Source: Bryobacterales bacterium (GTDB taxonomy: Bacteria; Acidobacteriota; Terriglobia; Bryobacterales; Bryobacteraceae). Taken from it: a stretch of DNA of 42,189 nucleotides. Location: NCBI GenBank assembly GCA_003135055.1, contig PLDF01000191.1:1-42189 (forward strand), written 5' to 3'. Below, in pieces: positions 7,575-15,982 of this stretch (position 1 is its first letter; every line of letters starts with the position of its first letter). A model generated the notes under the pieces. The model made no database searches. It saw nothing but the letters and a program-made list of their open reading frames with translations, and had not been told where the DNA came from. Both the position numbers and the translations under genes were made by a program.

Positions 7575-8546
7575 CTATTGTGCGGCCACCAGTGCGGGCA
7601 CGAATACGGTGCGCGGCCCGCTTAACCCCGCGTCCGCCAGCCACAGCGGACCGGCGCCGAGCTCGTTCAAGCGGAACAGATTGCCCATGGGCGCGAGCTC
7701 CGTGGGCGAGCAAGCGCACGCCACGCCGGTGCGGTTTCCGGCAAGATCGAGCACGATCACCGGTTGCGCGGCGGCGGTGGCCACGAAAACCCGCGTTCCA
7801 TCCTGCGAAAATCCGAGGCCGGCGACGATCTCGAACGACCCATCGTCCGCCGCCAGCGTTTGCTGCACAGCGGAGCCGGGCACGTCGTGAACCAGCATGA
7901 CGCCGGTTCCGCGCGCCGCTATGACGGCATCGTGCGCGCCGGGCGCAAAGGCCACCGACGCACCGGCCCCCGCGGACATAACGGCGCGAACGCCACCGCT
8001 CTGGCTGCCCAGTTGAATTGCGCCGCCCACGGCGAAGAGCAGGTACGCGCCGTCGTCGCTAATCGCGAGTGAAGTGGGATGGATGGCCCGTGCCGCCTGT
8101 CTCAATGGCAGCGAGCCGGCAAGCGAAGGCGAACCGGGCAAGCCCACTACCATCTGTGCCTGACCGCTTGAATACAGCACAGCCGCCGTTCCCGATGGGC
8201 TGAAGGCGACGCGCTCGGGCTGGGCCATCAGTCCTGCGATTGACGCCTCGCTTAAAGTCGCCGAGCTGAGCGTGAAGTAGTGCGTGGAACCATCGGCGGC
8301 GACTCCGAAGACAGAATCGAGGCGCGGCGCGACATAGGCTGCGGTCAGCTGGTACCCCGAGGTGATCGGTCCGCCGACCGTGGACGCGCCCGCGATGCCT
8401 GGCAGCGGACGTAGCGCCTGGGCGCCGCGGTCGAATACGAAGCCGGCGACCGGTCCGGCGACGCTGCCTTGCTGAGCCTGCGCGAAACCGGTCAGCGCGA
8501 GAAGAATCGAGATGTATTTCGTCATAGTCTTCACTGGGATATTCAC
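7575..8546 (-). CDS. Secreted beta-propeller-like protein
   Basis: 323-aa protein with an N-terminal signal peptide (MTKYISILLALTGFAQAQ after a short extension; cleavage likely after AQA). The body consists of repeated short beta-strand blocks with patterns such as VAFSPSGTAAVLYSS, LAISDDGAYLLFAV and LGFSQDGTRVFVAT, the spacing seen in WD40/YVTN-type propellers. Its start overlaps the stop of the upstream gene in ATGA fashion (8543-8546), showing translational coupling; a later ATG at 8525 would also give a clean signal peptide. Function is unknown; such proteins are common in Acidobacteriota. Confidence 0.75.
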   Translation of the reverse strand: MNIPVKTMTKYISILLALTGFAQAQQGSVAGPVAGFVFDRGAQALRPLPGIAGASTVGGPITSGYQLTAAYVAPRLDSVFGVAADGSTHYFTLSSATLSEASIAGLMAQPERVAFSPSGTAAVLYSSGQAQMVVGLPGSPSLAGSLPLRQAARAIHPTSLAISDDGAYLLFAVGGAIQLGSQSGGVRAVMSAGAGASVAFAPGAHDAVIAARGTGVMLVHDVPGSAVQQTLAADDGSFEIVAGLGFSQDGTRVFVATAAAQPVIVLDLAGNRTGVACACSPTELAPMGNLFRLNELGAGPLWLADAGLSGPRTVFVPALVAAQ

Positions 8547-9154
8547 TTGGGAGGCCCTACCGTGCCGCTACCGGGCGTAATCACGATCACCGACGCGCCA
8601 GCGGCTATAGAGGAGCCGCTGCCACCGCCGCCGTTGTGGGTGGCGTAATAAGCTCCTCCAGCCGCAGCGGCCGCGCCCACGATCACGATCACGGCGATGA
8701 GCTTTGCGGAAATTCCCGCCGCCGCGGCCCCACCCGCTGCGCCAGCCACCAGCGCATTCGTCTGGCTGATGGTGGCGTTGGCGGTTTGCCCGCTGCTCGA
8801 CGCGGTTACATGGATCTGATATTGTCCCTGAACGCTGTTGGGATGTAAGCCGTGGGCCACGGCCCGGCCCTGACTATCGGTGACCACGCTCAAGCTGTGG
8901 GCGCCCCCGGCGAACGTACCGCCCGCGCCCTGTCCGGGCAGGGTGAAGACGACCGCCGCCCCGGCGACGGGCTTGTGGTTTTCATCCTCCACCTGAATTA
9001 TCGGCTCGCGCGCGGTGCGCTGGCGGATGTTGTTGATGGCGCCATCGCCTTCGACGATGACGATGTTCAATTTAGGCGCGGCGTCCTGAGCATCCACAAC
9101 GGACGTCGCGGGAATGGAAATCAATATGGCAAGTACCGGCGATAGCCAGCGCAT
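8543..9154 (-). CDS. Secreted protein with Ig-like (Big_1) domain and C-terminal membrane segment
   Basis: 203-aa protein. A signal peptide (MRWLSPVLAILISIPATSVVDAQ) is followed by a segment like an invasin-type Ig domain: REPIIQVEDENHKPVAGAAVVFTLPG, then a TDSQGRAVAHGL turn and a YQIHVTASS strand (about residues 46-125). An Ala/Gly-rich hydrophobic stretch (about 140-170) could span the membrane, followed by a Gly/Ser-rich tail. I prefer ATG 9154; an ATG at 9175 would add seven polar residues. First gene of the operon with the beta-propeller-like gene and crcB. Role unknown, probably a cell-surface structural element. Confidence 0.72.
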   Translation of the reverse strand: MRWLSPVLAILISIPATSVVDAQDAAPKLNIVIVEGDGAINNIRQRTAREPIIQVEDENHKPVAGAAVVFTLPGQGAGGTFAGGAHSLSVVTDSQGRAVAHGLHPNSVQGQYQIHVTASSSGQTANATISQTNALVAGAAGGAAAAGISAKLIAVIVIVGAAAAAGGAYYATHNGGGGSGSSIAAGASVIVITPGSGTVGPPK

Positions 9155-9492
9155 TGCATCCTCCGTGGTTTTCATTATGACAAAACCGGGCGGCGCATGT
9201 TTATCTTAGACCTATCCGGATAGTACCCGCCGGCGAGCGTCCGGCTCGTTTACGCTCGCTGTTCCGTGAGATAACACACGGTTGCTTCCCTTTTCCCGTG
9301 GTTGGGCCGCCCCGTCGGACACTAGTTCCCCTACCGCGAGATTCGGTGCTATCCGAAATCGCTTGCTGACGGGGCGCCCTAATGGGCCCGGCTCCGATCA
9401 GAGCCACGACCGTAAAGTAAGGGAGTGATCATCCGCAAGGTCACAAAACCACGCGAACACAACACTACCAGCAGGCCCGGCCTCCACCCGCG
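9155..9492. other. Intergenic region with decayed 3'-end duplication
   Basis: About 9281-9325 resembles 9492-9536, the 3' end of the GH5-like gene (both read RGGP..GKGK on the minus strand), so a partial duplicate of that gene end appears to lie here. 9228-9271 is a repeat-like stretch with gcgagcg/cgctcgc units also seen at 16945-17020. I see no intact gene. Confidence 0.5.
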
Positions 9493-10626
9493 TTACTTCC
9501 CTTTTCCCTTGGCCGGTCCACCCCGTCCAGTGATCTGACGGATAAAATCGATCTCTTCTTGAGAGTACGGGGTGCCATTGTCGCGAAAAATATCCTGATG
9601 CCAGACGGCCGGCTGGCGGTCGGTATAGGGGTGCTGCCAGGAATCGAGCGGCAGGTAAGTCTGAGTCTTCCCGGCCACCAGGCCCCAGCTGAACGCCGCC
9701 ACATTGTACTTTTTGGCGATGGGCAGGATGCCCTGGAAAGTACTATCGCGGTCGCGCGCCAGGAACTCGGTGCAGAGAACGGGGCGGTGGTACTGTTGCA
9801 GCCACTGAACGCGTTTTTCGAAATCCGCGGGCTTATCGTAATTGTGGAAAGAAACGATGTCGGATTGCTCAAGCTGAATTTTTTCGACGGCGCTCAGCTT
9901 ATCGGGGCTGGACCAATCGCCTTGCCACAAACTGCTGGTGAGCGGCTGGCTGGGCGAGGCGGCGCGCGCGAATTTGAACAGACGCGGCAACAGGCGCTGC
10001 GCCAGCTCGGCCTTGTTCTTGGGGTCGGCCATGCCGTAGCTGCCGTCGTTGCGGTTATCGGGCTCGCTCCAAAGGTCCCAGGCCACGACGCGCTTGTCGG
10101 CGAGGAATTCGTGGATCACGTCTTCGACGTATAGCAGGTGGCGGTCCCAGTGCTCTTCGTCCATCAGCGCGGCGGCGCCGGGGTCTTGCACCCAGGCGGA
10201 ATTGTGCACGCCGGAGCGGGCGTCCTGCTGGATGCCGGGCTCGGGGAAGGGGCTCCAGCGGGAGTTGAAGAGCACGAACAGGACGCGGATCTTGTGCTTG
10301 TCGGCGATGCGGAGGAAGGCTCCGATGCGTTTGGCGCAGCCGCCGGGATCTTTCAGCCAGGGGATCTCGTGCAGAAACACGCGCACGGTGTTCATGCCGA
10401 TGGCCTGCGCCCAGCCGAGCTCGGTATCGATGATGACGGGGTCGAAGGTTTCGGCATTCCACATCTCGATCTGGTTGATGGCGCTGGCGGGAACGTAATT
10501 GACGCCCACCATCCAGGGTTGTTTGGAATACCAAAGGTTGGCGGCCTCCGGGGTCCACTTCACGGGCTCGGCGGCGAACGCGGAAAGGGAGAGCAAGAGG
10601 CAGGCGGTGAGACAAAGCGAGTTCAT
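9493..10626 (-). CDS. Secreted GH5-like (cellulase superfamily) glycoside hydrolase
   Basis: 377-aa protein with a signal peptide (MNSLCLTACLLLSLSAFAAE). The rest fits a TIM-barrel glycoside hydrolase of the GH5/clan A type: GMNTVRVFLHE (strand 2), VVAWDLWSEPDN with the likely acid/base Glu188, SFHNYDKP, and HRPVLCTEFLAR with the likely nucleophile Glu287, then FSWGLVAGKTQ at the strand 8 position. Close relatives are often labelled 1,4-beta-xylanase or cellulase, but the substrate cannot be read here. ATG 10626 is chosen because it gives a clean signal peptide; a TTG 15 bp upstream lies in a small gtaga/tctac inverted repeat (10634-10647). A basic GKGK tail ends the protein. Confidence 0.8.
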   Translation of the reverse strand: MNSLCLTACLLLSLSAFAAEPVKWTPEAANLWYSKQPWMVGVNYVPASAINQIEMWNAETFDPVIIDTELGWAQAIGMNTVRVFLHEIPWLKDPGGCAKRIGAFLRIADKHKIRVLFVLFNSRWSPFPEPGIQQDARSGVHNSAWVQDPGAAALMDEEHWDRHLLYVEDVIHEFLADKRVVAWDLWSEPDNRNDGSYGMADPKNKAELAQRLLPRLFKFARAASPSQPLTSSLWQGDWSSPDKLSAVEKIQLEQSDIVSFHNYDKPADFEKRVQWLQQYHRPVLCTEFLARDRDSTFQGILPIAKKYNVAAFSWGLVAGKTQTYLPLDSWQHPYTDRQPAVWHQDIFRDNGTPYSQEEIDFIRQITGRGGPAKGKGK

Positions 10627-10969
10627 TGGGTGTGTAGACAATTCTACAACGGGGCTTGGAAGACTATTCCATGGGAGAGGAATCGAAGGCTCTTATCGAG
10701 CGATCTTCCGCCGCCCGCCCGCATCGCCACGGCTGCATCGGCGCTGGGACATCGGGCATGCACGATGCGCGCCTGCTTGACCGGAATCCGGAGTTTCTAC
10801 ATTCCGGTCAGGCCAGAGTGGGACAGACGATCGGTTTATGTCGTCTGTCTTTCGCGAGGCATGACAGACCACAGAAGGCGATGGTCTGTCCTACATGTTC
10901 TTGGTCCGGGTCTTCGCGGGAAACCACGAGCGTGCCAGCCGCGCCCAATCTGTTACCCTCTATGGCGAC
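10627..10969. other. Divergent intergenic region with dispersed repeat
   Basis: Holds the divergent control regions of the GH5-like gene and the TMTC-like gene. 10791-10894 is a copy of a dispersed repeat (see separate entry). No gene is seen. Confidence 0.6.
10791..10894. repeat. Dispersed repeat, uninterrupted copy
   Basis: Begins gagtttctacattccggtca and contains gggacagacgatcggtttat, ending with accacagaaggcgatggtct and gtcc. The same two blocks occur at 20363-20441 and 20631-20655, where about 190 bp separates them. Here they are contiguous, so this copy shows the ancestral arrangement. Confidence 0.8.
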
Positions 10970-12583
10970 ATGGCGAAACGAAAGTCGAGCCGGCCGCCCT
11001 ATTCCAAAACGCCACCCCGCCGCGCATTCCCCCAGTGGTTGCCCGCGGCCGCGCTGGCCGCGCTCGCCATGGCAGTCTATGCCAACAGCCTTGCCAACGG
11101 ATTCGTGGGCGACGACCAATTCCAGCTTCTGCGCAATCCGCTGGTGAGAGACATCGGCGGAATTCCGCGCATCTTCGGATCGGGCGTGTGGTCCTTCCTG
11201 GGAGTGACCGGCAATTACTACCGGCCGCTGCAATTCCTGGTCTACTTACTGATCTACCAATGCGCGGGCTTCCACGCCGCCGCGTTTCATCTTTTCATGG
11301 TTCTGCTGCACGCGGGCAACACCGTGCTGCTGTTTTTCTTTGTACGGCGCTGGGCGCCCGGCCGCATCGCGTGGGTTGCCGCGGCGCTGTTCGCGGTGCA
11401 TCCGGTGCACACCGAGCCGGTCGATTGGATCGCCGCGCTTCCCGATCTGATGCTCACGGCGTTCGTCCTGACCGGCCTTCTATTGTTCGCCCGCCAGGAT
11501 GGCGCGCCGCGCGGCCTGCGGATTCCGGGACACTGCGGCCTTTACCTTCTCGCCCTCTGGACGAAAGAGACTGGCGTTACCATGCTGCCGCTTTACGCCG
11601 CGTTCGGATTCTTCTGCCTGGGCCGCCGCTATAGCGAATTCCGCCGCAACGCCGCGCTCTATGCGGCCATGATCGCCGTCTTCGGCCTATATCTGGCGAT
11701 GCGCATCCGGGCGCTGGGCAGTCTCGCGCCGCGGCAGCATGCATTCTTTCATCTGGGCCCGGGCGATTTTGCTTTGAGCGCGGTAGTGGCGGCCGCGCAA
11801 TATCTGCGAACCTTGCTGCTTCCGCTGGGTCTCAATTACTTCCACGTCTTTCATCCCACCGAGGCCGTCACGCCGCGGTTTCTGATCTCCGCGGCGGCAT
11901 TGGCCGCCGTGGCTGCGCTTTTTTTGCGCTCGCGGACGGCGCTGGTTTCGTTCGGCATCTTTTGGATGGCCGCCGCCATCGCGCCCGCACTGAACCTCAC
12001 CGGCGTCGGGCAGAACGTATTTACCGAGCGCTACCTGTATCTTCCCTCCGCCGGATTTTGCTGCGTCGCCGCCTGGGCTTGGGCCTGGTGCGCCGAACGC
12101 AAGCCCGATTGGGCGAATCCCGCGGGCGCGGCGGTTCTGTTGGTCTGCGCCGTCGCGGTGGTCGCGCGTAATCGCGACTGGCATGACAACTTCACGATGC
12201 TCCAGGCGACGGTGCGCCAATCGCCCGATTCCGGATGGCTGCACGATGCGCTCGCCGGAGAACTGGTCCAGCGCGACGCGTTCGATGAAGCCATCGCGCA
12301 CCAGCGCCTCGCCGTCCGCTATGACCCCGGCATGGCCCTGTATCACAAGAAGCTGGGATACATGCTGATGGGCAAAGACAACCGCGGTGCGATTGCGGAA
12401 TTCCAACAGGTGGACGCGCTCGAGCCCGGCGTTGCCGCCAACCACTACGACCTGGCGGCGGCATTCGAATCCGCCGGCGACGCAAAAGACGCGGCGGAGG
12501 AATACAGAAAGGCCCTCGATCTGCAGCCGCAATTCCCCGCGGCGAAGCAAGGCTACGAACGCGTGGAAGGAAGGGCGCGGTAG
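10970..12583 (+). CDS. TMTC/PMT-like membrane mannosyltransferase with TPR repeats
   Basis: 537-aa protein with about ten membrane segments followed by a soluble C-terminal part. The first loop has FVGDDQFQLLRNPLV (acidic DD, typical of GT-C enzymes using lipid-linked sugars), then YYRPLQFLVYLL and HPVHTEPVDWIAALPDL, a signature shared with TMTC-type protein O-mannosyltransferases (DUF1736 group). From about residue 420 there are three TPR units (HDALAGELVQRDAFDEAI, HKKLGYMLMGKDNRGAI, HYDLAAAFESAGDAKDA). ATG 10970 is chosen; open frame extends upstream to 10895 but lacks family-like sequence and enters the repeat. It probably glycosylates secreted proteins; the sugar donor is inferred. Confidence 0.82.
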   Translation: MAKRKSSRPPYSKTPPRRAFPQWLPAAALAALAMAVYANSLANGFVGDDQFQLLRNPLVRDIGGIPRIFGSGVWSFLGVTGNYYRPLQFLVYLLIYQCAGFHAAAFHLFMVLLHAGNTVLLFFFVRRWAPGRIAWVAAALFAVHPVHTEPVDWIAALPDLMLTAFVLTGLLLFARQDGAPRGLRIPGHCGLYLLALWTKETGVTMLPLYAAFGFFCLGRRYSEFRRNAALYAAMIAVFGLYLAMRIRALGSLAPRQHAFFHLGPGDFALSAVVAAAQYLRTLLLPLGLNYFHVFHPTEAVTPRFLISAAALAAVAALFLRSRTALVSFGIFWMAAAIAPALNLTGVGQNVFTERYLYLPSAGFCCVAAWAWAWCAERKPDWANPAGAAVLLVCAVAVVARNRDWHDNFTMLQATVRQSPDSGWLHDALAGELVQRDAFDEAIAHQRLAVRYDPGMALYHKKLGYMLMGKDNRGAIAEFQQVDALEPGVAANHYDLAAAFESAGDAKDAAEEYRKALDLQPQFPAAKQGYERVEGRAR

Positions 12584-12675
12584 GCGGCGGCTTTCTGCGC
12601 TGGGGCGGAGTGCCGGGTGACGTCATCATTCTGCACAGTGGTTTTTCGGGTGTCAACTCGCGCGAGGACCAAGGC

Positions 12676-12697
12676 GCGTTCACACAATTGTGAACGC
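12676..12697. terminator. Hairpin between convergent genes
   Basis: Perfect 9-bp arms 12676-12684 and 12689-12697 with a 4-nt loop (caat), located between the convergent genes ending at 12583 and 12757. It could act in both directions. A short direct repeat of gcatgagtgc follows at 12702-12721. No strong T-tract is present. Confidence 0.45.
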
Positions 12698-12756
12698 TGC
12701 ACGCATGAGTGCGCATGAGTGCGTGCGCCAGGACGGCCTTTCGGATTCTGGCAAGG

Positions 12757-13896
12757 TTACTTCGTGACGGGCGCGAGAAGCATCCTTTCTAAGATGCCGG
12801 GAATCTCGAATACGGCGCGATTGCGCTGGCGTTCCGTGGCGGCGCGATAGCGGGCGTAGGCGGCGGGATCGAGCAGCCCGTCCACGGCTTGCGCGATGCC
12901 GCGAAAATTGGGCAGCACCATGCCCACCTCTTGCTCCAGAACCCAATCGGCGTTGAAGCGTTCCTGCGGCAACGTCCACGCATTGCGCTCCACAATCACC
13001 GGCAGATGCATGGCCATGGCTTCGCTAAGGCTACCGGGACCGGGCTTGCCGATGAAGTAATCGGCGAGCTGCATGTATTGCGGCACCTCTTTGGTAAACC
13101 CTTCCACGAACATCGGCGCCGCATGCGGCATCTCGCGCAGACGCCGCGCCAGCTTTTCGTTGTTGCCGCAAATGAGCAAGAGCTGGCGCGAGGGCAGGCT
13201 GCGTGCGATCTGTTCCATCACCGCCGCGCCTTGTCCGCCGAAGAGAACCATGCCGACTGGCCGATCGGCTGAGAATCCCAGCTTGGCGCGCGCGGCCGCG
13301 CGGTCTTCGACGCTGAGCGGCGCGATCTCGTAGAAGCGTGGATTGAGAATCATGCCCGACACGCGAAAAATCTTCGACTCGGGATGGCCCAGGGCACGGG
13401 CCTGCCCGACTGCCTTGTCCGATCCGCAGATGAGGTACTGATCCTGACGCTCGATCCAGAAGTGCGGCGGATAGTCGGCCAGATCCGTAAGAATCGTGAC
13501 CATCGGCACTCCGGGCAAGGCGCGCCGCAGGCTCTCACATACCGCGCGATTGAAATTGGGGACCAGCGAAACCACCATATCCGGCCGGTTTGCGCGCCAG
13601 AGTTCTTCGAACAAACGCACTTGCTGCGAGTGGAACAGGCGGATGAGGACATGCATTCCGCGGAGCACTTGCGCGGAGCCGAGCGTCCATCCCTTCTTCA
13701 AGAGCAGATTATAAATATCCTGCATCCGAAGGCCGGTCAGCTTGCGGAATATGTCCATGGAATCCAGGAATTCCTGCAGGTTGACCAGCCGGATCTCGAA
13801 CGGCAGACCCTGCCGCTCCATAACCTGACTTAGCGCGGTGGCTGCGGCGCGATGACCGCCGCCGGCATCGAAGAAGAGAAAATCCAACCGCTTCAT
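12757..13896 (-). CDS. GT28-type glycosyltransferase (MGDG synthase/UgtP-like)
   Basis: 379-aa GT-B fold enzyme related to monogalactosyldiacylglycerol synthase and processive diacylglycerol glucosyltransferase. The N-terminus MKRLDFLFFDAGGGHRAAATAL contains the family GGGH loop that binds the lipid acceptor. The C-terminal half has GMVLFGGQGAAVMEQIA, and the donor-binding GKPGPGSLSEAMAMHLPVIVE (about residues 280-300), matching the GKPGG.T..E motif. Expected to transfer a sugar to diacylglycerol at the inner face of the membrane. ATG 13896 begins the conserved domain; ATG 13920 is an alternative. Neighbours include a PAP2 phosphatase, consistent with lipid metabolism. Confidence 0.85.
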   Translation of the reverse strand: MKRLDFLFFDAGGGHRAAATALSQVMERQGLPFEIRLVNLQEFLDSMDIFRKLTGLRMQDIYNLLLKKGWTLGSAQVLRGMHVLIRLFHSQQVRLFEELWRANRPDMVVSLVPNFNRAVCESLRRALPGVPMVTILTDLADYPPHFWIERQDQYLICGSDKAVGQARALGHPESKIFRVSGMILNPRFYEIAPLSVEDRAAARAKLGFSADRPVGMVLFGGQGAAVMEQIARSLPSRQLLLICGNNEKLARRLREMPHAAPMFVEGFTKEVPQYMQLADYFIGKPGPGSLSEAMAMHLPVIVERNAWTLPQERFNADWVLEQEVGMVLPNFRGIAQAVDGLLDPAAYARYRAATERQRNRAVFEIPGILERMLLAPVTK

Positions 13897-14168
13897 CGAT
13901 CCGATTGTGCCATGCCGCACCAGCGATCCGGGTAAAAACAGGTTCGTTCACGAATGTTTTTTGCCGATGTCACGGAATTGTAGCCGTTTAGGGGCCAGAC
14001 TCTGAATATGGGGAGCGATCTGCACATCCGCACGCGGCGCTTGGGCACGTGTACCTGGTTGTGTACTCTGGTAGAGAGCGCGTACGCGCGCTGTCGGATG
14101 TCCCGCCGCATGACGGTGCGGGCGGCGCGGGTGGCGAACCCGGCCGCGAGACCGATGGCGGAGGCGGC

Positions 14169-14711
14169 ATGACGCTAGCGGGGGCAATGTTCAATTTCAT
14201 CGATCACCGCGACCATCGCTTGATGCGGCGCGTCAACCAGTGGCAGGCTCCGCGCTGGATTCGCATCTGGATGCTGTGCGCGACGCGGGGCGGCGATGGA
14301 TGGCTCTGGTATGCGCTGGGCTTGACGCTGCTTCTATTCGGCGGCGACACAAGATTCATGGCGGTGGGCGCAGCCGCGCTGGCCGCGGGCTCAGGCGTGG
14401 CATTATTCCTCCGCATCAAGAAGGCGACTGGCCGCAAGCGCCCGTGCGCCACAGAACCGCATTGCTGGGCGACGCTGCTGCCGCCCGACCAGTTTTCGTT
14501 TCCCTCCGGACACACTATCACGGCCTTCGCCGTCGCGGTATCCTTGAGCGCGTTCTATCCGGAACTGGCAGCGGGGTTATTCTTCTGCGCCGTGAGCGTG
14601 GCGGCGTCGCGGATCCTGCTCGGCATGCATTTTCTGAGCGATGTGATAGCCGGGGCGGCCATCGGAACACTGCTCGCGTTGGCCTCGGCGTGGTCGATCA
14701 GGCTTCTGTAG
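14169..14711 (+). CDS. PAP2 family membrane phosphatase
   Basis: 180-aa integral membrane protein of the type 2 phosphatidic acid phosphatase superfamily. All three active-site motifs are present: K84-x6-RP (91-92), PSGH at 112-115, and SR-x5-H-x3-D at 147-158 (His154 nucleophile partner, Asp158). It probably dephosphorylates a lipid phosphate such as undecaprenyl diphosphate, phosphatidate or PGP on the outer face of the inner membrane. ATG 14169 is chosen for GGAGG at 14160-14164; ATG 14187 is also possible. It is divergent from the GT28 gene. Confidence 0.92.
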   Translation: MTLAGAMFNFIDHRDHRLMRRVNQWQAPRWIRIWMLCATRGGDGWLWYALGLTLLLFGGDTRFMAVGAAALAAGSGVALFLRIKKATGRKRPCATEPHCWATLLPPDQFSFPSGHTITAFAVAVSLSAFYPELAAGLFFCAVSVAASRILLGMHFLSDVIAGAAIGTLLALASAWSIRLL

Positions 14712-14719
14712 ATATTTCC

Positions 14720-14770
14720 GGGGGCGGTCCGCCTGGTCCGCGCTGGTCCCCTGGACCCGCTTTCTTCGTC
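14720..14770. repeat. Dispersed GGTCCGC/TGGACCCG repeat, copy 1
   Basis: The stretch with ggtccgcctggtccgcgctg then gtcccctggacccg closely matches 23517-23570. It lies between two convergent genes and has internal ggtcc/ggacc complementarity, so it may form a hairpin. Confidence 0.65.
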
Positions 14771-14776
14771 CGGTTC

Positions 14777-15142
14777 CTAAGGCGTCAAAAGCTTCTTTTG
14801 GATCTCCGATAACTCCGACAAGGGTCGAATCCATTCCAGTGTTCCGTGAGTGAAGCGGGCGACATACTCGACGAGGCAATCTCCAGCCCTGCCGAGCAGT
14901 TGAATATCGCCGTGGTATTCGGTATCGACATCGCCCACGGGTATGGATTTCATCAGAGGCATTCCGAAGCCCCGCTCCCCGGTAGACTCATAGCGGACAG
15001 AATGGAGTATCAGACGTCCTTCTTTGGTGATGGTGAACCGGTCCAGGCAATTGCAAAGCGATTTGGTCTGGAACGACCGTTCCGATTCGGGATTACCAGG
15101 AGGCAGATCGGCTTCGCAGTATACGTCGTCAAACATTCCCAT
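14777..15142 (-). CDS. Conserved small protein of unknown function (MGMFD..VxCE family)
   Basis: 121-aa soluble protein beginning MGMFDDVYCEADLPPG, then FQTKSLCNCLDRFTITKEG, followed by a beta-rich second half (DTEYHGDIQLLG, EYVARFTHGTLEWI). This MGMFD-x-V-x-CE...FQTK layout recurs in many bacterial and phage genomes as an uncharacterised family. Nothing suggests a catalytic function. It is followed on the opposite strand by the PAP2 gene (convergent) and precedes nothing in an operon. Confidence 0.65.
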   Translation of the reverse strand: MGMFDDVYCEADLPPGNPESERSFQTKSLCNCLDRFTITKEGRLILHSVRYESTGERGFGMPLMKSIPVGDVDTEYHGDIQLLGRAGDCLVEYVARFTHGTLEWIRPLSELSEIQKKLLTP

Positions 15143-15281
15143 AGGACTTACCTCCGGAGTTTCGTTTCGGTGTTCTTACGATTTGGCGCCGGTCTGCGCG
15201 CCAGGCGTATTCCAGTTCGTCCGGTCCACCGCCCGCAAGTGTCGTTTTTCTTTTCCGCGTGCGCTTGTGCGGCCTGAACGA

Positions 15282-15785
15282 TCACGCCACTATAAGCAGC
15301 TCGTCCAGTTTGACAGTGACGCCGATAAGTTCGCATCGGTAGACATCCGTGACGCGGAGTGTTTCGTCTTTGCGGAAGACCGTCATGCTGCGGGTTGCGG
15401 GGTATACCACCCAAACTTCGGCGGCGCCTTCCTGTAGATACGCGCTTACCTTGCGGTCGATCTCCGCGGCGGTGTTGCCTCGGGACACAATTTCGATTGC
15501 GATCATCGGGGACCCCTGAAGCCAACCGGACACCCGCTGATTGGGCCAGGTCACGCTGACATCCGGTATCAGCCAACCTCGCCGCAATTGGTAGCCCTCG
15601 AAGAACCGGACTCGCGATTCATCGAGAGCGGTCTCCAGGAGCTTTTGAAACGCCCTCGCAATTTCCGAATGGTCGTACTGAGCAGGTGGCAATGAGATCA
15701 ACTCTCCGTCGAGCAGTTCCTGCTTGCCCGGCGTTTCAGGTAGATTGAGAAATTCCTCGGCCGTGAGCTGTGTGATCGCGCTCAT
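15282..15785 (-). CDS. Uma2-family (DUF820) putative restriction-like endonuclease
   Basis: 167-aa protein of the Uma2/DUF820 family, PD-(D/E)XK-fold proteins of uncertain role common in cyanobacteria and soil bacteria. Family features: LTAEEFLNLPE...KQELLDGELI at the N-terminus, LIPDVSVTW with Asp75, MIAIEIVSRGNTAAEID with Glu98, and RKVSAYLQEGAAEVWVVYP with Lys112, giving the D-E-K catalytic set. ATG 15785 starts the domain; the frame continues upstream without family-like sequence. It is divergent from the eqolisin gene. Confidence 0.88.
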   Translation of the reverse strand: MSAITQLTAEEFLNLPETPGKQELLDGELISLPPAQYDHSEIARAFQKLLETALDESRVRFFEGYQLRRGWLIPDVSVTWPNQRVSGWLQGSPMIAIEIVSRGNTAAEIDRKVSAYLQEGAAEVWVVYPATRSMTVFRKDETLRVTDVYRCELIGVTVKLDELLIVA

Positions 15786-15870
15786 ATTGTCATTGTAGAT
15801 CAGGCTTGTGTCAGGGGTTTTCCCGCTGGCCGTTTTGAAACGCTCGCAAGCCTGGCTACATCTACCCCAT

Positions 15871-15886
15871 GGTTGAAATTTCAACC
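15871..15886. promoter_or_regulatory. 16-bp perfect palindrome upstream of the eqolisin gene
   Basis: ggttgaaatttcaacc reads the same on both strands. It ends immediately before the Shine-Dalgarno-like AGAAGGAG (15887-15894) that precedes ATG 15905. It could be a repressor operator in the divergent Uma2/peptidase promoter region or an RNA hairpin near the ribosome site. Confidence 0.5.
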
Positions 15887-15904
15887 AGAAGGAGCATTTC
15901 GCAA

Positions 15905-15982
15905 ATGTCCAGTACAAAAGTGACGCCGAGCGCACTCGTCCTCGACGAAAAAGCATTCCGGCAGAAAATCCGTACTCCTTGA
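15905..15982 (+). CDS. Displaced N-terminus of the eqolisin gene (25 codons)
   Basis: ATG 15905 has a good Shine-Dalgarno (AGAAGGAG, 8 nt upstream) and encodes 25 residues, starting MSSTKVTPSALVLDEKAF, before a TGA at 15980. The peptidase frame overlaps this stop one base back (its TTG is at 15979). One missing T near 15979 would join KIRTP to the peptidase sequence. I read this as the true start of the peptidase gene, separated by a frameshift or sequencing error. Confidence 0.55.
   Translation: MSSTKVTPSALVLDEKAFRQKIRTP

Noticed and set aside
7574..7700. crcB fluoride riboswitch
   Set aside because: The sequence before crcB is coding sequence of the preceding gene, with a 1-bp gap and no room for a leader.
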